In this document: positions 42,898-50,921 of the stretch, piece after piece
Position numbering within the stretch: the first letter of the stretch is position 1
Layout of the letters: the number at the start of each line of letters is the position of its first letter
Made by a program: the position numbers and the translations under genes
Assembly (NCBI GenBank): GCA_963712825.1
Contig: CAVQJP010000023.1
Coordinates: 310,001 to 374,000, forward strand
DNA length: 64,000 nt
Reading direction: 5' to 3'
DNA from: AP-15 sp963712825
GTDB taxonomy: Bacteria > Pseudomonadota > Alphaproteobacteria > ATCC43930 > CGMCC-115725
Notes under the pieces: model-generated
Told to the model about the DNA's origin: nothing
Seen by the model: only the letters and a program-made list of their open reading frames with translations
The model's database searches: none

Positions 42898-43878
42898 ATG
42901 CAGCGCCGCAAGCTTGGCGAATTGGAGGTTTCCGCGGTCGGTCTCGGCTGCGCGACGATGACGCCGTTCTACGGCGAGCCCGACCCCGCCGCCGCCATCG
43001 CGACCCTGGAGCGCGCCGCCGAGATCGGCGTCGACTTTCTCGACAGCTCCGACGCCTACGGGCAGGGCCGCAACGAGGAGCTGATCGCGCGCGTGTTGAA
43101 GGGGCGCCGCGACAATTACGTGGTCGCGACCAAATTCGGCAACATGGGACGCAATGCCGACGGCTCGGCGGCGGGCGAGGGGAAACCCGAATACGTCCGC
43201 CTCGCCTGCGAGCGCAGCCTGGCGCGGCTCCAGATCGAGGCGGTCGACCTCTATTACATCCACCGCGTCGACCCCAGGGTGCCGATCGAGGACACGGTGG
43301 GTGCGATGAGCGAGCTCATCCGCGCCGGCAAGGTCCGGTTTCTCGGCATCTCGGAGGCTGGCCCGGAGACGATCCGGCGCGCGCATGCGGTCCATCCGAT
43401 GAGTGCGGTGCAGATCGAATATTCGCTGTGGTCGCGCGAGGTCGAGGACGACGTTCTGCCGCTGTGCCGGCAGCTCGGGATCGGCTTTGTCGGGTACAGC
43501 CCGCTCGGCCGCGGCTTTCTGACGGGCACGGTCACCGCACCGGACGACCTCGCCGCCGGCGACGCGCGCCGCAACATGCCCCGTTTTGGCGGCGACAACC
43601 TGCGCCACAACCTGGATCTCGTCGGCGAATTGCAGCGGCTTGCGGCGGCTGAAGGCTGCACCCCGGCGCAGCTGGCGCTCGCCTGGGTCTTGTCGCGCGG
43701 CGACTACATCGTGCCGATCCCCGGGACCAGCCACCGCCACCGGCTCGAGGAGAACGCGGCGGCGGCCGAGATTTCCCTTTCCGCGGCGACTTTGGAGAGG
43801 CTGGCCGAAATTTTCCGGCCGGGTGCCGCCGCCGGCCCGCGCTACCCCGAGGCCTATGCCCGGACCCTCGGCATCTGA
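42898..43878 (+). CDS. Aldo/keto reductase (AKR13-like)
   Basis: 326 residues, TIM barrel. The catalytic tetrad is visible as Asp49 and Tyr54 (FLDSSDAYGQGRNEE), Lys79 (VVATKFGNMG) and His in VDLYYIHRVDP near 121. The NADPH-binding C-terminal region is IPGTSHRHRLEENAAAAEI. Related proteins reduce aldehydes and dicarbonyls. It is followed after 53 bases by a flavin-dependent oxidoreductase gene on the same strand, so the two may be co-transcribed. Confidence 0.94.
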   Translation: MQRRKLGELEVSAVGLGCATMTPFYGEPDPAAAIATLERAAEIGVDFLDSSDAYGQGRNEELIARVLKGRRDNYVVATKFGNMGRNADGSAAGEGKPEYVRLACERSLARLQIEAVDLYYIHRVDPRVPIEDTVGAMSELIRAGKVRFLGISEAGPETIRRAHAVHPMSAVQIEYSLWSREVEDDVLPLCRQLGIGFVGYSPLGRGFLTGTVTAPDDLAAGDARRNMPRFGGDNLRHNLDLVGELQRLAAAEGCTPAQLALAWVLSRGDYIVPIPGTSHRHRLEENAAAAEISLSAATLERLAEIFRPGAAAGPRYPEAYARTLGI

Positions 43879-43931
43879 GCGGCACGCTCGTTTGTGAAAC
43901 CCTGGGATCACCCAAGAAGCTCGGAGGACAG

Positions 43932-45008
43932 ATGCGTTTTGGATTGTTTGGCGGCGCGCGCACCGAGATCGGCGAGCAGGCGAGCGACAGCCGCATCTAC
44001 ACCGATTACATCGACTACATCTGCGAAGCCGAGGCGCTCGGCTTTCACAGCGTCTTTCTGGTCGAGCACCACTTCACCGGCTTCGGGCAGATTTCGGCGA
44101 CCTTGGGCTTTCTGACCTATCTCGCGGCAAAGACGACGCGCATCCGGCTCGGCACCGCGGTTCTGGTGCTGCCGTGGCACAACCCGGCATTGCTGGCGGA
44201 GCAGGCGGCGACATTGGACCTGCTGTCCAACGGGCGGCTCGATCTCGGCATCGGCAAGGGCTATCGCTGGGGCGAGTTCCACGGCTTTTCCATGCCGATG
44301 GACGAAGCCGCCGCCCGCTATGACGAGGCGGTCGAGTTCCTGCGCAAGGCGTGGACGGCCACGGGCCGGTTCTCGCATCACGGCGAGCGCTGGCATTACG
44401 AGGACATCGTGATCGAGCCGGCGCCGGTGCAAAAGCCGCATCCGCCATTGTGGGTCGGCGCCCAAAGTGCCGCCTCGGTCCGCAAGGCGGCGGAGGGCGG
44501 GTTCAACTTGTTGCTGGGCCAGGCCGGCAGCCCGGAGCTGGTCGCCGAGAACATCGGCATCTATCGCAAGGCGGTCGAGGCGCAGGGCCGTGTCTTCGAC
44601 CCGATGACCGTCGGGCTGACCCGCGCGCTGCACATCGCCAACACCCCGGCCGAGCGCGCGGCGGCGCACGAATTGCGCATGACCTTTATGCGCAACGTCC
44701 AGCAATTGTCATTGTCGCCGACCGGCAATTCGCCGAGCCTCGGCCGGCCGCGGCGGGCATTGTCGGCCGAGGAAATGCACCGGGCAACCGAAACCGACGC
44801 GCTGATCGGCACCCCCGAGGAGATCGTCGGCCGCCTGAAGCGGCTGCAAGCGGGCGGCGTCGAATATGTGATGGTCATCGACGTCGGCGGCTCGCTTGCA
44901 TCGCTGCGAACCTTTGCGCGCGAAATCATGCCCGAGCTTGCCGATCGTCCGGAGCCGCGCGCTCCGGCCCGACCGGACAACGTCGACAACGTCGACAATG
45001 GGATGTGA
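43932..45008 (+). CDS. Luciferase-like (LLM class) flavin-dependent oxidoreductase
   Basis: 358 residues. The bacterial-luciferase fold shows EAEALGFHSVFLVEHHF, TRIRLGTAVLVLPWHNPALLAEQAATLDLLSNGRLDLGIGKGYRWGEF and PPLWVGAQSAASVRKAAEGG. It probably oxidises an organic substrate with FMNH2 and oxygen. GGAGGACAG precedes the ATG. The C-terminus ends in a repeated Asp-Asn-Val run coded by a 9-bp tandem repeat (about 44980-45000). Confidence 0.92.
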   Translation: MRFGLFGGARTEIGEQASDSRIYTDYIDYICEAEALGFHSVFLVEHHFTGFGQISATLGFLTYLAAKTTRIRLGTAVLVLPWHNPALLAEQAATLDLLSNGRLDLGIGKGYRWGEFHGFSMPMDEAAARYDEAVEFLRKAWTATGRFSHHGERWHYEDIVIEPAPVQKPHPPLWVGAQSAASVRKAAEGGFNLLLGQAGSPELVAENIGIYRKAVEAQGRVFDPMTVGLTRALHIANTPAERAAAHELRMTFMRNVQQLSLSPTGNSPSLGRPRRALSAEEMHRATETDALIGTPEEIVGRLKRLQAGGVEYVMVIDVGGSLASLRTFAREIMPELADRPEPRAPARPDNVDNVDNGM

Positions 45009-45081
45009 ACCTTCTTATCGCTTGCTTGGAGTATAGCCGTAGCCGCAAGATCGCTTAGCGCTAATAGAACAGGACATGAAT

Positions 45082-45603
45082 ATGAAACGCTTCGATCCGC
45101 GCCTCGCGGGTGCCCTGGCGCTCGTGACGACGCTTGCGGCATGCGTGGCACCGCCGCCCGGCCCGACGATCCCGGTCGCTCCGGGCCCCGGCAAGTCGTT
45201 CGAGGCCTTTACCGCCGACCAGAATGTCTGCGCGCAATATGCCGGCAACGCAACCGCCGGGGCGGCGGCGGCGGCCAACAATCAGGCGGTGGGCACCGCG
45301 ATCATCGGCACCGCGCTCGGCGCCGGCCTTGGCGCTGCGTTCGGCGGCGGCCGGGGGGCAGCGATCGGGGCCGCGTCGGGTGCAGCCGCCGGGACGGTTT
45401 TCGGCGCCAGCGGCTCCGCCTATGCGCAAATGTCGCTGCAGCAGCAATTCGACGTCATGTATGGCGAGTGCATGATGGCGCATGGCAACCAGGTGCCGGG
45501 CTTTGCCCCGCCGCCGGGGGCGCCGCCTTTTGCCGGCGGTGGCCCGGGGTACGGCCCGCCGCCCGGCTATGCCCCGCCGCCACCGCCCTATCGGCCGTAC
45601 TGA
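45082..45603 (+). CDS. Glycine-zipper-containing lipoprotein
   Basis: 173 residues from the ATG at 45082, which is the one correctly spaced from AGGA; the ATG at 45076 is too close. The signal peptide ends LVTTLAAC with the lipobox Cys. A glycine-zipper segment (AIIGTALGAGLGAAFGGGRGAAIGAASGAAAGTVFG) is followed by the conserved YAQMSLQQQFDVMYGECMMAHGNQVPG and a Pro/Gly/Tyr-rich tail. Related proteins sit in the outer-membrane periplasmic face. Function unknown. Confidence 0.9.
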   Translation: MKRFDPRLAGALALVTTLAACVAPPPGPTIPVAPGPGKSFEAFTADQNVCAQYAGNATAGAAAAANNQAVGTAIIGTALGAGLGAAFGGGRGAAIGAASGAAAGTVFGASGSAYAQMSLQQQFDVMYGECMMAHGNQVPGFAPPPGAPPFAGGGPGYGPPPGYAPPPPPYRPY

Positions 45604-45660
45604 CGCTCTCGGGTCAGCACTGACGCCCTGCGTTCGGCCGGCGGGCCGCGGCCCGCCAAT

Positions 45661-45876
45661 TCAGCGCGGGCCGGGCTTGCGGTTGTCGGTCAGAAAAATC
45701 TGACCAAGACCGCGGCGGCGCGCCAGCGAGCGGCCCCAGACGATCGCCTCGTCGTCGTTGTCGAAGTGGCGGACCATCGGCTCCATCCGGGAGGTGACGC
45801 CGAGCTCGTCCCATTCTTCGACCACGCTCGCGAGGACGCCCGCCGGCGCCAGGTCAAGTATCAGGGTCAGCTTCAT
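45661..45876 (-). CDS. Small conserved hypothetical protein
   Basis: 71 residues: MKLTLILDLAPAGVLASVVE, then MVRHFDNDDEAIVWGRSLARRRG and the end FLTDNRKPGPR. It looks like a small alpha/beta protein, no signal or membrane segment. It is divergent from the SDR gene with 95 bases between starts. I do not recognise the family. Confidence 0.68.
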   Translation of the reverse strand: MKLTLILDLAPAGVLASVVEEWDELGVTSRMEPMVRHFDNDDEAIVWGRSLARRRGLGQIFLTDNRKPGPR

Positions 45877-45971
45877 CGCCGGCTTTGCTCGCGCTGTTGT
45901 TTCCGGTCGCCGAGAAGACCCGATCAGCGTACATCGTTGCCGCAGCGATAACTACCGAGGCGGAGGACGAC

Positions 45972-46757
45972 ATGCTGGATTTGCGCATCCGCGGCCGCAA
46001 GGCGCTGGTCTGCGCCGCGAGCAAGGGGTTGGGGCGGGCCTGCGCCACCGCCCTCGGCCGCGCCGGGGTCGAGCTGACGATCACCGCGCGCACCGCCGAG
46101 ACCCTGGAGCAGACCGCCGCGGAGATCCGCGAGGAAACCGGCGCCAAGGTCACCGCGGTCGCCGGCGACATCTCGACCGAAGCGGGCCGCGCCGCGGCAC
46201 TCGCCGCCTGCCCGGCGCCCGACATTCTGGTCAACAATTGCGGCGGGCCGCCGCATGGCGATTTCCGCGAATGGTCGGTCGAGGACTGGCAAAAGGCGGT
46301 CAACGCCAACATGCTGACCCCGATCATGCTGATCAAGGCGGTGGTAGACGGCATGTGCGAGCGGCGCTTTGGCCGCATCGTCAACATCACCTCGGGCTCG
46401 GTCAAGTCGCCGATCCCGAACCTCGGCATGAGCAACGGCGCGCGCGCCGGGCTGACCGCGTTTTGCGCCGGGCTCGCGCGGCAGGTGGCAAAATACAACG
46501 TGACGATCAACGGCGTGCTGCCCGGTCCGTTCCTGACCGACCGGCTGCGTTCGGGGATCGAATACGAGGCGCGGCGGCAAAACATCTCGTTCGAAGAGCT
46601 GCTCGCCAAGCGCGGCGAGGCCAATCCCGCCGGCCGGGTCGGCGACCCCGCCGAATTCGGCGACGCCTGCGCCTTTTTGTGCGGCGCCTCGTCCGGCTTT
46701 ATCGTCGGGCAGAACCTGCTGCTCGACGGCGGCGCCTTCAACTCGACGATGGGCTGA
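45972..46757 (+). CDS. SDR-family oxidoreductase with a non-standard active site
   Basis: 261 residues from the ATG with GGAGGACGAC upstream. The Rossmann start KALVCAASKGLGRACATALG and the ILVNNCGGPP motif are those of an SDR. The catalytic Ser is Ser141 (NITSGSVKSP), but the positions expected to be Tyr154 and Lys158 read Ser and Arg in LGMSNGARAGL. A group of FabG-like proteins in alphaproteobacteria shares this SNGARAGL form. It may have lost reductase chemistry or use other residues. Its 3' end overlaps the convergent LysR gene by 20 bases. Confidence 0.9.
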   Translation: MLDLRIRGRKALVCAASKGLGRACATALGRAGVELTITARTAETLEQTAAEIREETGAKVTAVAGDISTEAGRAAALAACPAPDILVNNCGGPPHGDFREWSVEDWQKAVNANMLTPIMLIKAVVDGMCERRFGRIVNITSGSVKSPIPNLGMSNGARAGLTAFCAGLARQVAKYNVTINGVLPGPFLTDRLRSGIEYEARRQNISFEELLAKRGEANPAGRVGDPAEFGDACAFLCGASSGFIVGQNLLLDGGAFNSTMG

Positions 46758-47706
46758 CGCGGCTCGGCGGCGCTGACGCCGCGGGTGACGCCGCCGCGCT
46801 CGGTTGCCGGTCGGCCTCGTCGCGCAGCCAGTCGCGGAACGAGCGAACCTTGGCCCGGTCGAGCGCGCCTGGTGCGGTGACGATGTAATAGGAGAACTGG
46901 TCGGGCAGCGCCAACGAGAACAGCCGGACCAGCCGGCCGGCGGCGAGGTCGGCGGCGGCGATCGTGCTGTAGGCCAGCACCACGCCGTGGCCGGCGATCG
47001 CCGCGTCGAGCGCCAGATGCATGTTGTTGAAGCTGAGCCCGCCGCTCGCCGAAACGTCCTTGACCCCGGCGGCCTTCAGCCACATCGGCCAGGTCGGCAC
47101 CAGCGGGTCGCGCTCGACCGCCTGGTCGTGGATCAGCGCGTGACGGCGCAGATCCTCGGGCGTGCGCAATGGCGGCCCGTCGGCGAGCAGCTGCGGGCTG
47201 CACGCCGGGAACACCTCGTTGGTAAACAACAGCTCGACATCGAGACCGGGGTAGTGCCCGGCGCCATAGCGGATCGCGATGTCGAAACCGCCCTTGCCCA
47301 GATCGACGACCTCGTCGGTCGCCGAAATCCGCACGTCGACCTCGGCGCAGCGCTCCTGAAACCGGTGCAGCCGCAACACCAGCCATTTCGCGGCGAATGA
47401 CGGAGACGCCGTCACGGTCAGGGTGCCGGTGTCGGTATGCCCGCGCAGCCGCGCGACCGCGGCGTGAATCCCGGCAAAGGCCTCCGACAGGCCCGGCAGC
47501 AGCACCTGCGCCGACGGCGTCAGCTCGATCGCGCGGTTCAACCGATAGAACAGCCTGACCCCGAGATCCTGCTCCAACGCGTGAATCTGATGGCTTATCG
47601 CCGCCGGGGTCACGTGCAATTCCTCGGCGGCTTTGCTGAAGCTCATGTGGCGGGCGGTCGCCTCAAACGCGCGCAAGGCGCTGAGCGGCGGCAGATGGTC
47701 GTTCAT
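46738..47706 (-). CDS. LysR-family transcriptional regulator (GcvA-like)
   Basis: 322 residues. The N-terminal helix-turn-helix is LPPLSALRAFEATARHMSFSKAAEELHVTPAAISHQIHALEQDLGVRLF, of GcvA type, followed by an effector domain with DVRISATDEVVDLGKGGFDIAIRYGAG. A Ser/Ala/Pro-rich tail of 25 residues ends the protein. It is divergent from the DUF1127 gene with 130 bases between them and may regulate it or itself; target unknown. Confidence 0.93.
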   Translation of the reverse strand: MNDHLPPLSALRAFEATARHMSFSKAAEELHVTPAAISHQIHALEQDLGVRLFYRLNRAIELTPSAQVLLPGLSEAFAGIHAAVARLRGHTDTGTLTVTASPSFAAKWLVLRLHRFQERCAEVDVRISATDEVVDLGKGGFDIAIRYGAGHYPGLDVELLFTNEVFPACSPQLLADGPPLRTPEDLRRHALIHDQAVERDPLVPTWPMWLKAAGVKDVSASGGLSFNNMHLALDAAIAGHGVVLAYSTIAAADLAAGRLVRLFSLALPDQFSYYIVTAPGALDRAKVRSFRDWLRDEADRQPSAAASPAASAPPSRVSPSSS

Positions 47707-47836
47707 AGGAGATGAAAAATTCTAAATCGGGGCTGAGAAACTCTCGTTTGCAGATCGACCGTGGTCCACGCATTTAAGGGTCACTGGAGTTCTCTGCAAG
47801 CGCGGTCGAGCGCTGGCACGGTTTAGAGGTTTTCAC

Positions 47837-48073
47837 ATGACAGCTATCCACTTTGAGCATGCGGGCGGGCGGATCGCCAGGGTTCCGCGGTATTCGATGC
47901 TGCATCTGGCGAGCAACGCTGCGGCGCGGGTGGCCGCCGGTTTCCATGAGTGGCGCCGGCGCGCCAAGGATCGCGCCCAGCTCGCCGCGCTCGACGACCG
48001 GATGCTGGCCGATATCGGCACTAGCCGAGCCGAGGCCCAGTTTCTCAGCGGCAAGCCTTTCTGGAGGGAGTGA
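47837..48073 (+). CDS. DUF1127-domain small protein
   Basis: 78 residues. The DUF1127 core is RRAKDRAQLAALDDRMLADIGTSRAEAQ; an N-terminal extension of about 35 residues precedes it. DUF1127 proteins of alphaproteobacteria affect phosphate and stress physiology and interact with RNA or regulators, though this copy has no known role. Its stop overlaps a 43-residue reading frame (TGATG), suggesting co-translation. Confidence 0.88.
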   Translation: MTAIHFEHAGGRIARVPRYSMLHLASNAAARVAAGFHEWRRRAKDRAQLAALDDRMLADIGTSRAEAQFLSGKPFWRE

Positions 48074-48204
48074 TGATGATATTGACTTTGGTCGGCAGGC
48101 CTATCGGCGCGCTGGTCCGCCGCGTTATGCTGGCGCTCGTGCCGCCCGCCCGGCCGGAACATCGCGATGTGCCGCCGGAATATCTCAAGTTTCCGATCTT
48201 CTGA
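48073..48204 (+). CDS. 43-residue micro-protein coupled to DUF1127
   Basis: The ATG overlaps the DUF1127 stop (TGATG), and GGAGGGAG sits just before the overlap as ribosome binding site. The sequence begins MMILTLVGRPIGALVRRVML, an amphipathic basic helix, and ends EHRDVPPEYLKFPIF. It has a hydrophobic stretch but no clear transmembrane helix. It is not known to me. The type C repeat begins within three bases of its stop. Confidence 0.6.
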   Translation: MMILTLVGRPIGALVRRVMLALVPPARPEHRDVPPEYLKFPIF

Positions 48205-48206
48205 GT

Positions 48207-48392
48207 GTCTGACCCGAAATGAAGCGAACCATCCCAATATCGTCTCGCCGCCCCCGCAAAAGCGGGGTCCAGGCACCCGCCGGTTGTCGCCTGTTCATGC
48301 CCAGGGGCAAAGTCCGGGTTCCCGCTTTCGCATCGCTTTCGCGGGAATGACGGTTAGGGGATTGTCGTTTCGCCATTCTTTTCGGGTCGGAC
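48207..48392. repeat. Nested palindromic repeat C
   Basis: About 186 bp. The outer arms GTCTGACCCGAAATGAAGCGAA and its partner near 48368-48392 (TTCGCC...TTCGGGTCGGAC) are inverted repeats. An inner pair is CCCCGCAAAAGCGGGG at 48251-48266 against CCCGCTTTCGC...GCTTTCGCGGG at 48321-48344. It is non-coding and occupies most of the gap between the micro-ORF and the CmcJ-like gene. Confidence 0.8.
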
Positions 48393-48445
48393 TTTAAAGT
48401 TTCCCCATGAGTGACGTCGAACCGACCCCCAAGGAGGACAGGACT

Positions 48446-49279
48446 ATGAGCAGCTTTACCGATCTGCCTTATGTCGAGGCCGAGCTGAATTATTTGAAGC
48501 CGATGGCCGAGCGGCCGCGCTATTACGCCTATGAGGCCGAGCCGGGCGAATTCCGCTCGAACATGACCGCCGACCCGCACCAGGTCCGCATCCGCGACAT
48601 GCGGCCGATCGGGTCGGAGATGGACCTCGACCGGCAAGGTTTTGCGCTCGTCGGCCAACACACCGAGGTGCGCGATTTCTGGGACGACGACGAGGTGCGT
48701 CGGGTCTATTACCCCGAGGCCGAGCGCTTTATCGCCGAGCTGACCGGCGCCAGCCGCGTTCACATCTTTGACCATCTCCAGCGCCGCCGCGTGCCCGGCC
48801 ACCAGGACCGCTCGGCCGGCGGGCCGCGCCAGCCGGCGACCCGCGTCCATGTCGACCATACCGCGCGCTCCGGCCCGCAACGGGTCCGCGACCTGATGGG
48901 CGACGATGCCGAGGAGCTGCTGAAGGGCCGCGTCCAGGTGATCAACCTATGGCGCCCGATCCGCGGGCCGTTGCAGGACGCGCCGCTTGCGGTGTGCGAC
49001 GCGCGCACCGTCGACGCGAAGGACCTGGTGGCGTCGGATCTGGTCTATCGCGAGCGGGTCGGCGAGACCTACTCGGTGACGTACAACCCGGCGCATCAAT
49101 GGTATTACGTCCCCGAGATGGAACGCGACGAGGCGTTGCTGCTCAAGATCGCCGACACCAAGACCGACGGCCGCGCGCGCTTTATGCCGCACACCTCGTT
49201 CACCGACCCGACCACCCCGCCCGACGCCTTCCCGCGCGAAAGCATCGAGCTGCGCACCCTCGTCTTCCACCCCAACTGA
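48446..49279 (+). CDS. CmcJ/NvfI-family oxidoreductase (2-oxoglutarate/Fe(II) dioxygenase-like)
   Basis: 277 residues from the ATG with AAGGAGG upstream. Metal ligands are a His-x-Asp pair in TRVHVDHTARSG near 132 and a distal His, probably in RFMPHTSFTDP near 255, with ELRTLVF supplying the 2-oxoglutarate Arg. The VINLWRPIRGPLQDAPLAVCDARTV core matches CmcJ/NvfI-like proteins, which include cephamycin methoxylation and fungal meroterpenoid enzymes. No biosynthetic cluster adjoins, so this is a catabolic or stand-alone relative. A 13-bp-stem hairpin follows the stop. Confidence 0.88.
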   Translation: MSSFTDLPYVEAELNYLKPMAERPRYYAYEAEPGEFRSNMTADPHQVRIRDMRPIGSEMDLDRQGFALVGQHTEVRDFWDDDEVRRVYYPEAERFIAELTGASRVHIFDHLQRRRVPGHQDRSAGGPRQPATRVHVDHTARSGPQRVRDLMGDDAEELLKGRVQVINLWRPIRGPLQDAPLAVCDARTVDAKDLVASDLVYRERVGETYSVTYNPAHQWYYVPEMERDEALLLKIADTKTDGRARFMPHTSFTDPTTPPDAFPRESIELRTLVFHPN

Positions 49280-49291
49280 CGCGCGGCAACT

Positions 49292-49325
49292 CGCTCCGGC
49301 CCGGCAACACGACCGGGCCGGAGCG
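49292..49325 (+). terminator. Strong hairpin after the CmcJ-like gene
   Basis: Perfect 13-bp arms CGCTCCGGCCCGG and CCGGGCCGGAGCG with an 8-nt loop, 13 bases past the stop codon. There is no T-run after it, so in a GC-rich genome it may act as a factor-assisted or transcript-stabilising terminator. Confidence 0.6.
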
Positions 49326-49477
49326 AAGACTGCCGAGGGCGTCGCGGTCGCCGCTTTCGGCCGGCTCACCCGACGCCCGACCGGCGTCGGGTCGACATTT
49401 CTGCCGTGGTGCGGCCTGATGGGTGCGGCGCGCGCCGAAGGTGGGAACCCGAAATCCTGTTGCGGACGGCGCGGCGA

Positions 49478-50599
49478 CTACGCTACGGCGGAACGCGGCG
49501 CGCGGGTCTGAAAATGCGGTATCACCTCTTCGCCAAAGAGGCGAAGGGTGTTGAGCACCTCCTGGTGCTGCGCCGGGCCGATCGCGCACAGCAGGATGAC
49601 CTCCTCGATGCCGAGCGCCTGGTAGCGATCGAGAAAGCGGATGCACTCGGCCGGCGTGCCGACGCAAAACTTGGTGCCCTCCTCGCGCACCTGCTGCGGC
49701 GTCGGTTCGCCCGGATAGGGCCCGCCCGCGAGGCGCTGGTCGCGCGCGTAATAGCCCTGGTAATCGGGCGGCACGGTGGCCGGGTCGTAGTCGCGCCATA
49801 CGAGGCGGGCGCGCTCGCGCTGCTGCTCGATGTACCACCCGACAAGCTCCGTGCCGCGCTCGGCCACGACCCGCGGGTCCTCGTGGCAGAAGCCCGCGGT
49901 CATCAGCGCGGCGCGTGGAGCGGGTCCCGCGGGGGTAGCCGGTGCGGTGCGCAGCGCGTCGCGATAGAGTGCGATCAGCTGCTCGACGCGGTCGGGGCCG
50001 CCCTCGCTGCCGAAGAGCCCGCCCATTCCGAGATTGCCGGTCAGCCGCGCCGTCTCGTCGCTGCCGCAGGCCGACCACAAGGGCGGGTAGGGGCGCTGCA
50101 CCGGCTTGGGCAGGACCTCGCGGCGCGGGATTTTGTAGTAGATCCCGTCATACGAGATTTCCTCCTCAGTCCAGATGCGCGGCAGCACGTCGGCGAATTC
50201 CTGCCACATGCCGCGGGTGTCCTGCAGGTCGCTGCCGTACGGGGTCAGCTGGTACGGATAGCCGGTGCGGCCGAGGCCGACATCGACCCGGCCACGGCTC
50301 AAGATGTCGAGGGTGGCCATGCGCGCCGCCACGTGCAGCGGATGGTGGATCGGGGCGAGGACGACGCCGACACCAAGCCGGATCCGGCTGGTGCGCTGGC
50401 TGACCGCCGCAAGGGTCAGGTCGGGCGCGCTGTTGTGCGACCACACCGGGCGAAAATGGTGCTCGGAAAACCAGACGCTCCCAAAACCCATTTCTTCGGC
50501 ATAGGGAATTTGCTCGAGCGCCTCGTAGATGCGTTGCAACTCGCTGTCCGGGGTCCAGGGTTTCGGAACTTGAATCTGATAAAACAGGCCGATTCTCAT
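49478..50599 (-). CDS. Luciferase-like (LLM class) flavin-dependent oxidoreductase
   Basis: 373 residues. MRIGLFYQIQVPKPWTPDSE opens a longer LLM protein with GFGSVWFSEHHFRP, SRIRLGVGVVLAPIHHPLHVAARMATLDILSRGRVDVGLGRTGYPYQL and YPPLWSACGSDETARLTG. Its closest general type is the alkanal monooxygenase-like group. Substrate is unknown. It is the third member of this superfamily in the window and is only distantly similar to the other two. Convergent with the CmcJ-like gene. Confidence 0.92.
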   Translation of the reverse strand: MRIGLFYQIQVPKPWTPDSELQRIYEALEQIPYAEEMGFGSVWFSEHHFRPVWSHNSAPDLTLAAVSQRTSRIRLGVGVVLAPIHHPLHVAARMATLDILSRGRVDVGLGRTGYPYQLTPYGSDLQDTRGMWQEFADVLPRIWTEEEISYDGIYYKIPRREVLPKPVQRPYPPLWSACGSDETARLTGNLGMGGLFGSEGGPDRVEQLIALYRDALRTAPATPAGPAPRAALMTAGFCHEDPRVVAERGTELVGWYIEQQRERARLVWRDYDPATVPPDYQGYYARDQRLAGGPYPGEPTPQQVREEGTKFCVGTPAECIRFLDRYQALGIEEVILLCAIGPAQHQEVLNTLRLFGEEVIPHFQTRAPRSAVA

Positions 50600-50921
50600 T
50601 GGATTTTCTCCCGTCGCGCGCAGGAACGCGCCTTACCGCTGACTCCGGTCGCTCGGGCCGTCAGTCGAACGATGCATGACGCGCAATCAAGCGTCGAGTT
50701 GATCGTCGTCTGACCACGATTGGCCGCGGTACGTCAGCTGGCAAGAAAATTCGTCGGGAATCGGCGGGGACAGAATGAAGTTCTTCGCCGGTAATCTTGT
50801 CATTGCGAGCACAGCGAAGCAATCTGGGCCGACTGAGCATCGTCGGACCAGGATTGCCGCGTCGCTGCGCTCCTCGCAATGACGAGTTTAAGCTTCTTTT
50901 GAGCAGCAGAACTGGGCCGGG
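50600..50921. other. Intergenic region with palindromic repeat A copy 2
   Basis: No gene is supported. The repeat at 50799-50883 occupies the part just downstream of egtD. Upstream of that there is ordinary leader sequence for the flavin-dependent oxidoreductase gene. Confidence 0.6.
50799..50883. repeat. Palindromic repeat A, complete copy 2
   Basis: The left arm GTCATTGCGAGCACAGCGAAG and the right arm CGCTGCGCTCCTCGCAATGAC are inverted repeats, matching the copy at 6156-6243. It lies 39 bases after the egtD stop and could serve as a 3' stem for the long cta-egt transcript. Confidence 0.9.

Noticed and set aside
44975..45003. Asp-Asn-Val coding repeat at the C-terminus of the flavin-dependent oxidoreductase as a functional motif
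   Set aside because: It is only two to three units at a free C-terminus and is more likely slippage than a binding motif.
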